A program made the position numbers and the translations under genes. The notes under the pieces were generated by a model. That model saw nothing but the letters and a program-made list of their open reading frames with translations. It was not told the origin of the DNA and searched no databases. From Halomicrobium urmianum (GTDB lineage Archaea > Halobacteriota > Halobacteria > Halobacteriales > Haloarculaceae), in contig NZ_CP084090.1 in NCBI RefSeq assembly GCF_020217425.1, positions 1,922,001 through 1,986,000 on the forward strand: a DNA stretch of 64,000 bases. The letters run 5' to 3'. Below are positions 42,422 through 50,931 of the stretch, piece by piece. Numbering within the stretch: position 1 is the stretch's first letter; each line of letters starts with the position of its first letter.

Positions 42422-42492
42422 GGCGTCCGGTTCGGTCGCGCGACGGTTAAACCCGTGCCGGCCGGCGCGCGGTCAGCGTCTGCCGCCGCTCC

Positions 42493-43209
42493 TCAGAGAC
42501 TGATCCCGCCGTCGACGGTCAGTACCTGTCCCGCTATCGCCTCCGTCGTCGCGAACGTCCTGGTGACCTCGGCGATCTCCTCGGGCTTCACGAGACGGTC
42601 GATCGGCGACGCCTCGACGGTCTCCGGCCGGCGTTCCTCGGCGTACAGCGGCGTGTCCGTCGGCCCGGGTGCGACGGCGTTGGCGAAGACCCCCTCCGAG
42701 GTGTACTGCTTGGCCAGCGACTTCGTCAGCCCGATCAGGCCGCTCTTGGCCGCGCCGTAGGCCGCGTCGGTCGGGCTGCCGTCCGTCCCCGCGGTCGAGG
42801 AGACGTTCACGATCCAGCCCTCGCCGCGCTCCAGCATGCCCGGAAGTACCGCCCGCGTGCAGTAGACCGCGCCCTCCAGGTTCACCCGCATCGTCCCCTG
42901 GACCTGCCCGACGGAGGCGTCCTCGAGCGCCGTCGCGTGCAGCAGGCCCGCGTTGTTGACCAGCACGTCGACGCCGCCGAACTCCGCCTCGGCCGCCTCG
43001 ATCATCGCTGCGACCGCGTCCGGGTCCGTGACGTCGCAGCCGTGGGTCACGGCCTCGCTGCCCCGGTCGCGGACGTCCTCGGCGACCGACTCCGCGCCCT
43101 CTTCGTCGCTGTGGTAGTGGACCACGACGTCGTGGTCGGCCCCGAGTTCCCGCGCGATGGCGCTGCCGATGCCGCCGCTCGCTCCTGTCACCAGTGCCAT
43201 CCGGCTCAT
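42493..43209 (-). CDS. short-chain dehydrogenase, FabG-like
   Basis: 238-residue classical SDR. TGASGGIGSAIA (about 8-19) binds the cofactor and NNAG follows near 84. The catalytic Ser lies in VNVSSTAGTDG and the YxxxK in YGAAK (about 150-154). The end QVLTVDGGISL is typical of 3-oxoacyl-carrier-protein reductases. In haloarchaea such enzymes serve acyl-CoA reduction or other alcohol oxidations. The ATG at 43209 (MSRMALVTG) is the family start; the frame upstream is unlikely to be coding. Confidence 0.9.
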   Translation of the reverse strand: MSRMALVTGASGGIGSAIARELGADHDVVVHYHSDEEGAESVAEDVRDRGSEAVTHGCDVTDPDAVAAMIEAAEAEFGGVDVLVNNAGLLHATALEDASVGQVQGTMRVNLEGAVYCTRAVLPGMLERGEGWIVNVSSTAGTDGSPTDAAYGAAKSGLIGLTKSLAKQYTSEGVFANAVAPGPTDTPLYAEERRPETVEASPIDRLVKPEEIAEVTRTFATTEAIAGQVLTVDGGISL

Positions 43210-43310
43210 GATACTCCCTCGTGCGCGTCCGGGGGACAAAGAGTCTGGGGCGCGGCGTGAGACCCTGCGAGCGCACACCTTAATGTCACCCCGCTACAAC
43301 GTCTGCGGCA

Positions 43311-44909
43311 ATGGGTGTCCGCCGCTCTGAACTTCCCGAGGTCCCCGACGTGTCCGGCCCGGAGATGGCAGTGTTCGTCTCGGGCGTCGCCAGCATGGGC
43401 CTGGAGATCCTCGCGGGGCGGATGATCGCGCCGCAGTTCGGCAGCAGCATCTACACGTGGGGGACGATCATCGGGGTGTTCCTGGCGGCGCTGAGCTACG
43501 GGTACTGGCGCGGGGGCAAGCGGGCGGCCAGCGACGCCTCCGAGCGGCGGATGGCGCGGGTCTTCCTGCTGACGGCGCTGTACGTCGCGCTGCTGATCTT
43601 CGCCGGCGACCTGCTGATGCGGTCGACGGTGGGGTTCCCGCTGCCCTCGCGGCTGGCGTCGCTGCCCGCGGTCGTCCTCCTGTTCGGCCCGCCGACGTAC
43701 CTGCTGGGGTTCGTCAGCCCCTACGCGGCGGAGCTGGTCGAGTCCACCAGCACGGGCGAGGCGTCGGGCCACGTCTACGCGGTGGGGACGGTCGGCAGCA
43801 TCGTCGGCGCGTTCGGGACGACCTATCTCCTGATCCCGTGGCTGAGCGTCGACCTGATCGGCCTCGTCTTCGGGGGGCTGTCGGTGGTCACCGCGGTCGC
43901 GCTGTACGGAACGCCGCTGTCTCGCGAGCCAGTGTTCCGGAGCCTCGGCGTGGGACTCCTGCTGGTCGCCGCCGTCGCCACGGGCGTCGCCGGCGTCGGC
44001 GTCGAGGGCGTGACCGTCTACGAGACCCAGACGCCCTACCAGGAGCTGCGGGTCGCCGACCGCGGGGACACCCGGACGCTGTACCTCGACGGTCAGCGCC
44101 ACAGCGCCATGGACAAATCCGACCCGACGCGGCACGTCTTCACCTACACGCGGTACTTCCACGCCTCGCTGCTGTTCACGGAGGAGGGGGTCGACGAGAT
44201 CGACCGCGTGCTGTTCGTCGGCGGCGGCGGGTTCACCGGCCCGCGGCGGTTCGCCGCGGAGTACGAGAACGTCACCGTCGACGCCGTCGAACTCGACCCC
44301 GAGGTGATCGACGTCGCGGAGGAGTACTTCAGCCTGGAGGAGTCCGAGCGGCTGAACGTCTACCAGGGCGACGGCCGGCGGTTCCTCCGGCAGACCAACC
44401 ACACCTACGACGTCGTCGTCGTCGACGCCTTCCAGAAGGACAAGGTACCCTTCCACATGACGACGAGGGAGTTCATGTTGCTCGCCAGCAAGCGGATGGA
44501 CGAGGACGGCGTCTTCTACATGAACCTGATCGCCGCGCCCAGCGGGCCGGGGTCGGAGTTCTACCGCGCGGAGTACCGGACCGCCGAGAGCGTCTATCCG
44601 CAGGTGTACGCCTTCCCGACGGTCGAGGCCCCGGTCGTCCAGAACGTCCAGCTCGTAGCCACCAAGCACGACGAGCCCGTTACCCGCGAGGAGCTGCGCC
44701 AGCGCGAGGCTCGGCGGGACCTCAGGATCGACCTGAGCGAGGAGGTCGAGGACTACCGGCGGACGAGCCGGACCGGCGACGCGCCCGTACTGCGGGACGA
44801 CCGCGCCCCCGTCGACCGCCTGCTCGACCCGATGGTCGGCCAGGAGTATGTCGTCGCCGAGACCGGCCCGAACGGGAGCCGGACGACGGCGCCGGGGACG
44901 CCCGGGTGA
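43311..44909 (+). CDS. membrane-anchored spermidine-synthase-like protein
   Basis: 532 residues in two parts. The first 230 form about six or seven membrane helices (ASMGLEILAGRMIAPQFG; GTIIGVFLAALSYGYWRGG; YAVGTVGSIVGAFGTTYLL), a pattern common to fused transporter-like spermidine synthases. The second part (about 240-480) is a Rossmann methyltransferase-type fold: QTPYQELRVAD, VLFVGGGGFTGPRRFA, VDAVELDPEVIDVAEEYF, VYQGDGRRFL and DVVVVDAFQKDKVPFHMTTREF. The aminopropyl-transfer Asp of true spermidine synthases is not certain here. The reaction is unknown; aminopropylation or methylation at the membrane are options. Confidence 0.86.
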   Translation: MGVRRSELPEVPDVSGPEMAVFVSGVASMGLEILAGRMIAPQFGSSIYTWGTIIGVFLAALSYGYWRGGKRAASDASERRMARVFLLTALYVALLIFAGDLLMRSTVGFPLPSRLASLPAVVLLFGPPTYLLGFVSPYAAELVESTSTGEASGHVYAVGTVGSIVGAFGTTYLLIPWLSVDLIGLVFGGLSVVTAVALYGTPLSREPVFRSLGVGLLLVAAVATGVAGVGVEGVTVYETQTPYQELRVADRGDTRTLYLDGQRHSAMDKSDPTRHVFTYTRYFHASLLFTEEGVDEIDRVLFVGGGGFTGPRRFAAEYENVTVDAVELDPEVIDVAEEYFSLEESERLNVYQGDGRRFLRQTNHTYDVVVVDAFQKDKVPFHMTTREFMLLASKRMDEDGVFYMNLIAAPSGPGSEFYRAEYRTAESVYPQVYAFPTVEAPVVQNVQLVATKHDEPVTREELRQREARRDLRIDLSEEVEDYRRTSRTGDAPVLRDDRAPVDRLLDPMVGQEYVVAETGPNGSRTTAPGTPG

Positions 44910-45007
44910 GCCCAGCCATCGCCCCCGCTCGCCGCCGGACGAACGACACCTGACATCGGCCTATCACTTAACCCCCTCCGAGGCCTACTGCGGGGTGTGA
45001 TCGCCAG

Positions 45008-45994
45008 ATGAGCAAGCCGTGGGCCGAAGACGTCCCGAATCCCGTGACTCGCTGGCTGTTTATCACCGGGAACCGGCTCGGGGTCGCAGCCGTCCTCGCA
45101 CTGACGTTCGCCGCCCTCGCGGCGCTGCTGATCCGGCTCGGTCTCGTCTACGTCGGCCCGGGGAGCAACCTCTCGACGGCGCTGTCGAGCGGTCTCCTCT
45201 CTGGCCTGCTGACGCTGCTCACTGTCGCCCTGTCGATCAACCAGCTCATCCTCTCGCGGCTGTTCGGCTCGGCGGGGAACCTCTCGGACGAGCTCGAGGG
45301 CACCCTCGACTACCGGCACACGGTCGAGGACATCGCGGGCGTGGACGTCAGCCCGAACGACCCGAGTGCCTTCCTGGGACTGCTCGCCGACTCCCTGAAG
45401 CGTCGCGTCGGGGACTTCCGCCGGGAGGTGGAACGCTCGGCCGTGACTCTCGACGCCGGAGACGACGCCGAGAAGTACGCCGCCGAGGTCGCCGACTACG
45501 CCGCCGACCTCGCGACGGCGGACGACATCGCCGACCCGTTCAAGGTGCTGTTGCTCACGCTCGGGACCGACTACGCGGACCACCTCGACACGACGCGGGC
45601 GTTCCGGAGCCGGTACGGCGAGGACCTCACCGAGACGGCCGACGACGCCCTCGACGACGCGCTAGAGCTGCTGAAGGCCATCGCGACCATGCGCCAGTTC
45701 TTCAAGACGTTGACTCTCCAGCAGGAACTCGCCCGGCTCTCCCGGTCGCTCATCTACACCGGCGTTCCGGCGGTGCTCGCGACCTACTTCTTCTCGCAGG
45801 TCTACACCGGCTCGAACGTGCCGCCGGCGATCGATCCGGCGGCGTTGCCCGCCGTCTCCGTGGTCGCGACGGCCGTGATCCTCTCGCCGCTCGCCGTGCT
45901 GGTCGCGTCGCTGCTGCGCGTGGCGACGGTGTCCCTGTACACGGTCTCGATCGGGACGTTCGTCCCGCCGGAGACGACCATCGAGGGCGACTGA
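45008..45994 (+). CDS. membrane protein with a central coiled-coil region, unknown
   Basis: 328 residues. Two N-terminal helices (RLGVAAVLALTFAALAALLIR and SGLLSGLLTLLTVALSINQLILS) and two C-terminal ones (LIYTGVPAVLATYFF; VVATAVILSPLAVLVASLLRV) bracket an acidic, helical middle of about 150 residues. That pattern of a paired N- and C-terminal membrane anchor around a soluble helical domain is distinct, but I do not recognise the family. No clear operon partner. Confidence 0.75.
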   Translation: MSKPWAEDVPNPVTRWLFITGNRLGVAAVLALTFAALAALLIRLGLVYVGPGSNLSTALSSGLLSGLLTLLTVALSINQLILSRLFGSAGNLSDELEGTLDYRHTVEDIAGVDVSPNDPSAFLGLLADSLKRRVGDFRREVERSAVTLDAGDDAEKYAAEVADYAADLATADDIADPFKVLLLTLGTDYADHLDTTRAFRSRYGEDLTETADDALDDALELLKAIATMRQFFKTLTLQQELARLSRSLIYTGVPAVLATYFFSQVYTGSNVPPAIDPAALPAVSVVATAVILSPLAVLVASLLRVATVSLYTVSIGTFVPPETTIEGD

Positions 45995-46027
45995 GCCGCG
46001 GGTCGGACCGGCTCACGCCCGGCATCG

Positions 46028-46899
46028 TCAGGCGTGCTTCACGACGAAGCGGCGCGTGTCCGGGCCGACGTCGTGGACGAAGTCGGCGTCGGCTCCCAGT
46101 TCCGGACGACGTCGTCCCGGACCACCTCAGTGACCGTCTCGTCGGCCGGGACCGGAAACCCGACGCCCGCGTCGGCGTCGGCGGCGACGGCCGAGACGAC
46201 GATGCCCCTGAACGTCCCGTCGCGGTCGCCGCTGTTTTCGACGGTCAGGGCGAGTTCCGTTCCGCTGTCGCCCTCGCTGCTCGCGCGTTGCTCACTCCGC
46301 TCGCTCTCGCTCGCTCGATCCGAGGCCTCCCCGTGGTCGGCCTCGCGAACGACGGCCTCCCGCAGGCGGAACTCGGCGGCGCTCCCCAGGTGGTCGAGGA
46401 CGTCGTCCGGCAGCGACCAGGCGGGCTCGTCGCCCTCGTCGAGGACGAGCAGGCCCCGCTCGGCGGACCGGACGGGCACCGTCACGGCCTGCTGTCGGGT
46501 ATCGCCGTGGAGGGAGACGTTCGTCACGTCGACGGGCTCGCCGTCCAGCCGCACTCCGAACGACGCCCCGTCGCGCTCGACGGCCGTCTCGGCGACCAGC
46601 ACCTGAGTCTCAGCCGGCTCCCGTAGCTCGCACCAGGTGTGCGCGTCGATCACCGATCGCTGGACGCTCACCGACTCGACGGTCACGTCGACTGGTCCGT
46701 CGGTCGCCGCCGTCTCGCCGAGGTCGAGAACCCCTCCTGGCGCGTCGGCGGCCGTCGCGGTCGCAGCGTCGTCCGTCGCGGTCGCGGCGTCACCGGTCGT
46801 CGTCGCGTCCGACGTTCGCGTCGCTTCGCCGGAGCCGTCGTCGAGACAGCCCGCGAGCGGAAGAGCGCCGAGGAGGGCGAGGCACTCGCTGCGATGCAT
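46028..46899 (-). CDS. lipoprotein with a probable C-terminal frameshift and an inserted low-complexity segment
   Basis: The N-terminus (SECLALLGALPLAGCLDDG) ends in an archaeal lipobox with Cys 18, so the protein should be lipid-anchored outside the cell. A Thr/Ala/Asp linker follows, then a beta-rich domain (VDVTVESVSVQRSVID, CELREPAETQVLV). Near position 46105 the direct frame becomes nonsense (WEPTPTSSTTSART). Another frame gives ELGADADFVHDVGPDTRRF and stops at 46028. One inserted base restores it. The segment DRASESERSEQRASSE (46.27-46.33 kb) is encoded by a copy of the dispersed GAGCG-type repeat. Function unknown. Confidence 0.72.
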
Positions 46900-46950
46900 G
46901 CCGCTCCGTCTTCCCGGTCCCGGTAAGTGTCTTCTGGGCGAAAGCTCTGG

Positions 46951-47760
46951 CTACCAGTTCCAGGGCCCGTGATCGGGATCGATGACGCGGTGTTCGCGGT
47001 CGATGGCGTCGATGCGGTCGAGGTCCTCCTGGTCCAGTTCTAGGTCGCGCGCTGCGAGGTTCGCCGCCATGTGCTCGCGGCTGCTGGCCTTGGGGATGGC
47101 GGCGACGTTGTCCTTCTCCAGTAGCCACGCGAGGCTGACCTGCGCGGGGCTGGCGTCGTGCTTCTCGGCGACCTCCCGGATGGCGGGCTCCTCGAACACC
47201 TCGCCTTTCGCCAGGGGGGAGTAGGCCACCAGCCAGTAGTCGTGCTCCTGAGCGTGAGCCACCAGCTCCTCCTGGGGGAGCAGCGGGTGCATCTCGGCTT
47301 GGTGGGCCGCCAGCGGCGCGTCGAGGACGTCCGTCGCCTCGTCGATCAGCTCCGGCGTGAAGTTCGAGAGCCCGACGTGGCGGGTCTTCCCCGACTCGTA
47401 GGCCTCGTCGTAGGCCGGCAGGACGGCCTCGTGCTCGTAAATTCCGGAGGGCCAGTGGACGTACAGGAGGTCGACCGCGTCGACGCCCAGCCGGTCCAGG
47501 CAGCCGTCGATGGCCCCGGGCACCTGGTCGGCGCTGGGCGGGACGTCGTGGTGGACGGTCTTGGTCGCCAGGAAGACGTCCTCGCGGTCGACGCCGGACT
47601 GGCGGAGCCCCTCGCCGACGTAGGTCTCGTTCCCGTAGACCTGCGCGGTGTCGACCATTCGGAAGCCGACGTCCAGTGCAGTGCGGACGTTGTCGGTCCA
47701 CTGCTCGCGGTCGTCGTCGGAGTACGTCCCGAGCCCAAGTCGGGGGAGATCGATCGGCAT
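46951..47760 (-). CDS. aldo/keto reductase, 2,5-diketogluconate-reductase-like
   Basis: 269 residues, NADPH-dependent. The catalytic tetrad is clear: Asp and Tyr in MVDTAQVYGNE, Lys in LATKTVHHD and His in LLYVHWPSG. The end AIPKASSREHMAANL is the cofactor-phosphate-binding region of this branch. The substrate is an unknown aldehyde or ketone. The ATG at 47760 (MPIDLPRLGLGTYS) gives the family's N-terminus; an ATG 30 nt upstream is possible. Confidence 0.9.
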   Translation of the reverse strand: MPIDLPRLGLGTYSDDDREQWTDNVRTALDVGFRMVDTAQVYGNETYVGEGLRQSGVDREDVFLATKTVHHDVPPSADQVPGAIDGCLDRLGVDAVDLLYVHWPSGIYEHEAVLPAYDEAYESGKTRHVGLSNFTPELIDEATDVLDAPLAAHQAEMHPLLPQEELVAHAQEHDYWLVAYSPLAKGEVFEEPAIREVAEKHDASPAQVSLAWLLEKDNVAAIPKASSREHMAANLAARDLELDQEDLDRIDAIDREHRVIDPDHGPWNW

Positions 47761-47874
47761 AGGCTTCGATGGAACAGGACGCCCTTCCATCTACTGGTAC
47801 TGACAACACTCGATCGACCCCGGCGGTCCGTTTAACGATCCATAACAATGGGTGAACGACCCCTTCCGACGATC

Positions 47875-49080
47875 ATGTCAGACGGCCAGCGACGATCCGA
47901 TCGACGGACCGTGTTGCAGGCGCTCGGGACGCTGTTCACCGGCGGCGCCGCGGGAGCGGTCGCCGCGCAGTCCAGCGACTCGACCGCCGAGTACGAGGTC
48001 CGACAGGGTGACCGGCGGATCCCCGTCGAGCCCTTCTCCGGCGAGGAACCCGTCGAGGACCTGTACGACTACCGCGTTCCGCCGGACCAGACGGGCTACG
48101 GCGGGACCAGCACCGATCAGGGGCCGTACTACGAGTCCGCGGGCACGCACGACCTCCAGCAGGAGGACACCACCATCTCCTTCCTCTACGACGGCCCGAA
48201 CGGCCTGAGTCTCGTCGCCGTTCACGACGCGCCGGGCGGGTCGGGCGGGGCCGTCTCCTGGGATCTGACCGTCGACCCCGCGACGGGGTGGCTCGTCCGG
48301 GACGACTTCTACCGCGACCGCCAGTCCGGCGAGATCGCCACCACGAACCACGACCAGTGGTCCGTCGACGGCGGCCAGCACACCGTCGACTGGACCTGGG
48401 GCGACAGCGCGACCGACGGGGGCGTGCTCGGCCACCTCGGCGAGGACTTCGAGGTCGCGATCGACCCCAGTTACAACGGAGACGCCGCGCTGTACGGCCA
48501 GTACTACGAGGGCGAGGTGACCGACTGGCAGTTCCTCTCCGGCGACCGGTCGAACCCCGATCGGACGTCCCTCTCGCTGGATCAGTCCGTCGTGATCACG
48601 AGCCAGGTGACGGCGGAGCAGACGCCGACGGAGACTGAGACCGCGACCGAGACGAAGACTGAGACGGAAACCGAGACGGAGACGGAGACAGACACCGAGA
48701 CGGAGACGGAGACAGACACCGAGACAGAAACCGAGACGGAAACGGAGACAGACACCGAGACAGAAACCGAGACGGAGACGGAAACCGAGACTGAGGAGGA
48801 GAACGAGGAGAAAGCCGAAGAAAAGGCTGAGGAAAAGGCTGAGAAAGCCGAAGAAACGGCTGAAGAAAAAGCTGAGAAGGCTGAGGAGGAAGACGACGAC
48901 GAGGAAGACGAGGAAGACGACGACGATGACGACGAGGAAGACGAGGAAGACGACGACGATGACGAAGACGACCCGGAGCGCGGCTGGGAGCGAGACGATT
49001 TCCCCGGCAAGGGACCGGAGGACAACCCAGGCAAGGGACCGGACGCGGAGATCGGACTCGGACTCGGCTTCGGAAACTGA
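47875..49080 (+). CDS. Tat-exported protein with long Thr-Glu and Asp/Glu repeat tail
   Basis: 401 residues from the ATG at 47875. The Tat signal is RRSDRRTVLQALGTLF near the start, with cleavage likely after GAVAAQ. The folded part (about 35-235) contains DTTISFLYDGPNGLSLVAVHD, SWDLTVDPATGW and FLSGDRSNPDRTSLSL and looks beta-rich; no family is recognised. The last 160 residues are low complexity: Thr-Glu dipeptides, then EEKAEEKAEE-like repeats, then long Asp/Glu runs and a short PGKGP ending twice. I prefer 47875 over the ATG at 47848 because GTTTAACG lies about 45 nt before 47875 and only 18 before 47848. Confidence 0.78.
   Translation: MSDGQRRSDRRTVLQALGTLFTGGAAGAVAAQSSDSTAEYEVRQGDRRIPVEPFSGEEPVEDLYDYRVPPDQTGYGGTSTDQGPYYESAGTHDLQQEDTTISFLYDGPNGLSLVAVHDAPGGSGGAVSWDLTVDPATGWLVRDDFYRDRQSGEIATTNHDQWSVDGGQHTVDWTWGDSATDGGVLGHLGEDFEVAIDPSYNGDAALYGQYYEGEVTDWQFLSGDRSNPDRTSLSLDQSVVITSQVTAEQTPTETETATETKTETETETETETDTETETETDTETETETETETDTETETETETETETEEENEEKAEEKAEEKAEKAEETAEEKAEKAEEEDDDEEDEEDDDDDDEEDEEDDDDDEDDPERGWERDDFPGKGPEDNPGKGPDAEIGLGLGFGN
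48620..48970 (+). repeat. in-frame microsatellite-like repeats coding Thr-Glu, Glu-Lys-Ala and Asp-Glu tracts
   Basis: Hexamers of the form ACNGAG/GACNGA repeat about 35 times, with small variations, and are then followed by AAGGCTGAGGAA-like 12-mers and by GACGACGATGAC-type acidic tracts. Because the units are multiples of three the frame survives changes in number. The tail probably forms an extended, negatively charged linker at the cell surface. Confidence 0.8.
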
Positions 49081-49092
49081 CGGCCGGTGCCC

Positions 49093-49857
49093 TCACTCCG
49101 TGAGGGGCGTCTCCGAGCGGTAGACGAGCCGCTTCGGCAGGCCCCGGTCGTCTACGGGCGGATCCGGCGGAAGCGACCGCAGGCGGCCCGCGCGGGGGAG
49201 CGCGGTGTAGGCGAGCAGCGCCGCGTCGAGGACGTCGGCGACGGCCACGTCGCTCCCGCCCGCGGCCTCGGCGGCGGACTGGACCGCGGGCGGGGCGTCG
49301 CGGTCGATGGAGGCCAGCGCGCGCATCCGCTCGGCGTACCCGCCGGCGGTGTCGCGGTCGTGCTCGGCGGGGTGGTCCGCGGCGGCCAGGAAGGCCAGTT
49401 CCGGGTGGCTGGCGGTCATCACCTCGCGCGCGTCCGGGAACTCCTCCAGCAGGTCGTCGAGGACGCTGACGGCGTCGCGCAGCTCGAACGCGCGACGCGA
49501 GAGATCGCGCCCGGTCCGGCGCTCGTGGGCCCGGCTGGCCACGGCGTACCGGCGCTTCCGCGCGGCTTCCCGCACGGGCGGTGAGGCGACCGTCTCGCCG
49601 CGCTCGCCCAGCAGCTCCCGGGCCAGCCTGTCGCAGCGACGGGACCCAGCATCGTCGCTCACGACTTCGCCGTTCGCTCCCTCCGAAGGCAGTCCGACCG
49701 GCACGTCCAGGACGACGCGTTCGGCGTCCTCGCTGGCGAACCAGAGGTCGCCGACGTCGGCGTGGACCGCGGCGGACGCGTACCCGTCCCGGTCGAAGGC
49801 CATCGCCAGCCAGCGGTCACCGCAGTAGTGGGCCCCGACCCAGACGTCGTCTGCCAT
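49093..49857 (-). CDS. DUF429 family protein
   Basis: 254 residues. VWVGAHYCGDRWLAMAFD at the N-terminus, VVLDVPVGLPSEG and the helical second half with YAVASRAHERRTGRDLSRRA and AFLAAADHPAEHDRDTAGGY agree with the DUF429 RNase-H-like fold, in which Asp residues bind metal. Activity is unknown. The start at 49857 (MADDVWVG) is chosen because it is the usual N-terminus. Its stop lies 12 nt from the stop of the convergent exported-protein gene. Confidence 0.85.
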   Translation of the reverse strand: MADDVWVGAHYCGDRWLAMAFDRDGYASAAVHADVGDLWFASEDAERVVLDVPVGLPSEGANGEVVSDDAGSRRCDRLARELLGERGETVASPPVREAARKRRYAVASRAHERRTGRDLSRRAFELRDAVSVLDDLLEEFPDAREVMTASHPELAFLAAADHPAEHDRDTAGGYAERMRALASIDRDAPPAVQSAAEAAGGSDVAVADVLDAALLAYTALPRAGRLRSLPPDPPVDDRGLPKRLVYRSETPLTE

Positions 49858-50018
49858 GCCCGATGAGTGCGCGCCGGTCGACAAAAAGGGCACGGCGGAC
49901 CGAAACTCGCCGACGGGGCCTCGATCGCTGCGACGGACGCCCGCGAGGCGGTCGTTACGGTCATGGTACCGTGACCCTCACAAGGCCTATATGTCCCCCA
50001 CCCATCCGATTAGAAGCA

Positions 50019-50213
50019 ATGGCGCAAGGCGAAGTTGACTTCTTCAACGACACTGGCGGTTACGGTTTCATTTCGACTGAGGATGCGGACGACGACGTGT
50101 TCTTCCACATGGAAGACGTCGGTGGCCCGGACCTCGAAGAGGGACAGGAAGTGGAGTTCGACATCGAGCAGGCCGACAAGGGCCCCCGCGCGACCAACCT
50201 GGAGCGCCTCTAA
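50019..50213 (+). CDS. cspA: cold-shock-domain protein, first of a tandem pair
   Basis: 64-residue single cold-shock domain that binds single-stranded RNA or DNA. RNP1-like GGYGFI (about residues 13-18) and RNP2-like DVFFHM (about 26-31) are present; the usual basic residues are replaced by acidic ones, as in other haloarchaea. CTATATGTC (about 49988-49996) is about 27 nt upstream of the ATG, so the transcript is probably leaderless. Its TAA overlaps the next gene's ATG by one base (TAATGG). Confidence 0.95.
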   Translation: MAQGEVDFFNDTGGYGFISTEDADDDVFFHMEDVGGPDLEEGQEVEFDIEQADKGPRATNLERL

Positions 50214-50407
50214 TGGCCTCCGGATCTGTCGACTTCTTCAACGACACGGGCGGTTACGGCTTCATCGAGACCGAGGACGCGGACGACGACGTGTTCTTCC
50301 ACATGGAAGACGTCGGCGGCCCGGACCTCGAGGAAGGCCAGGAAGTGGAGTTCGACATCGAGCAGGCCGACAAGGGCCCGCGCGCGTCGAACCTCACCCG
50401 ACTGTAA
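50213..50407 (+). CDS. cold-shock-domain protein, second of a tandem pair
   Basis: 64 residues, nearly identical to the preceding protein: differences are clustered at the two ends (ASGSVDFF against AQGEVDFF; ASNLTRL against ATNLERL) plus one Ile/Glu change in the middle. RNP motifs are intact. The 1-nt stop/start overlap means it is read from the same message by reinitiation or by internal starting. This is a recent duplication or one kept similar by gene conversion. Confidence 0.95.
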   Translation: MASGSVDFFNDTGGYGFIETEDADDDVFFHMEDVGGPDLEEGQEVEFDIEQADKGPRASNLTRL

Positions 50408-50931
50408 GTCGGACACTCCTTTCGTACAGGCACACGGCGACCCGGTTTCTTTCGGCGCTACGGTTCGAGTGACGACGCCGGCCGGCGGGTGACTCCGCTC
50501 GCCCGCTCCGGTGCGGCCGTCGCTCGTCCAGTCGACGTGACGAGTGACGACCGACAGCGACGCGAACTGTTTACGCTGTAATCGATCGAAAACGCGACGT
50601 CAGTGACTCGACACGTGGGAGGAGCGTGAGAAACCGGGTGCCGGGAAATCCAGAGAACGGGGACGCGAGCGAGGGCCGGGTGCGGGCCCTCGCATCGCGT
50701 GGCGGTGTCCGCTGTGGGGGTGGCGGTCGGTGGGACGGGGTGGGTGGGGTGGGGAGTGGCCGGGATGTGGTACGCCCGGCAACAGTACAGAGTGGGGGAA
50801 GCCAAAAGGTACTGTTGCCTACACGTTTAGGCAGTCGCCGGCGGACGGCCGAACCGTCTGGAGACGGGGTTTCTCGGGTCGGTGAGTGCGGGAGGTCCGG
50901 CATCCCCCCGGCGTCGCACACCGCGCTCGCT
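50408..50931. other. 524-bp convergent intergenic region with a G-quadruplex-prone tract
   Basis: No convincing protein gene. From 50732 to 50754 the plus strand reads as five G-runs of three or four separated by one or two bases, an ideal G-quadruplex motif, and further G-runs surround it. TGTTTACGCTGTAA (50569-50582) could be a promoter for a short plus-strand RNA through the G-rich tract. A small palindrome, TGCCTA-cacgtt-TAGGCA (about 50816-50833), follows near 50.8 kb. A non-coding RNA is possible but not shown. Confidence 0.45.

Noticed and set aside
43206..44669. 487-residue minus-strand frame
   Set aside because: It is antisense to the spermidine-synthase-like gene, and has the Arg/Gln/Asp/Val pattern of complementary GC-rich coding sequence.
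48590..49030. CRISPR-like array in the 48.6-49.0 kb repeats
   Set aside because: Units are 6 or 12 bases, lack unique spacers and keep a single coding frame; they are protein-coding low complexity.
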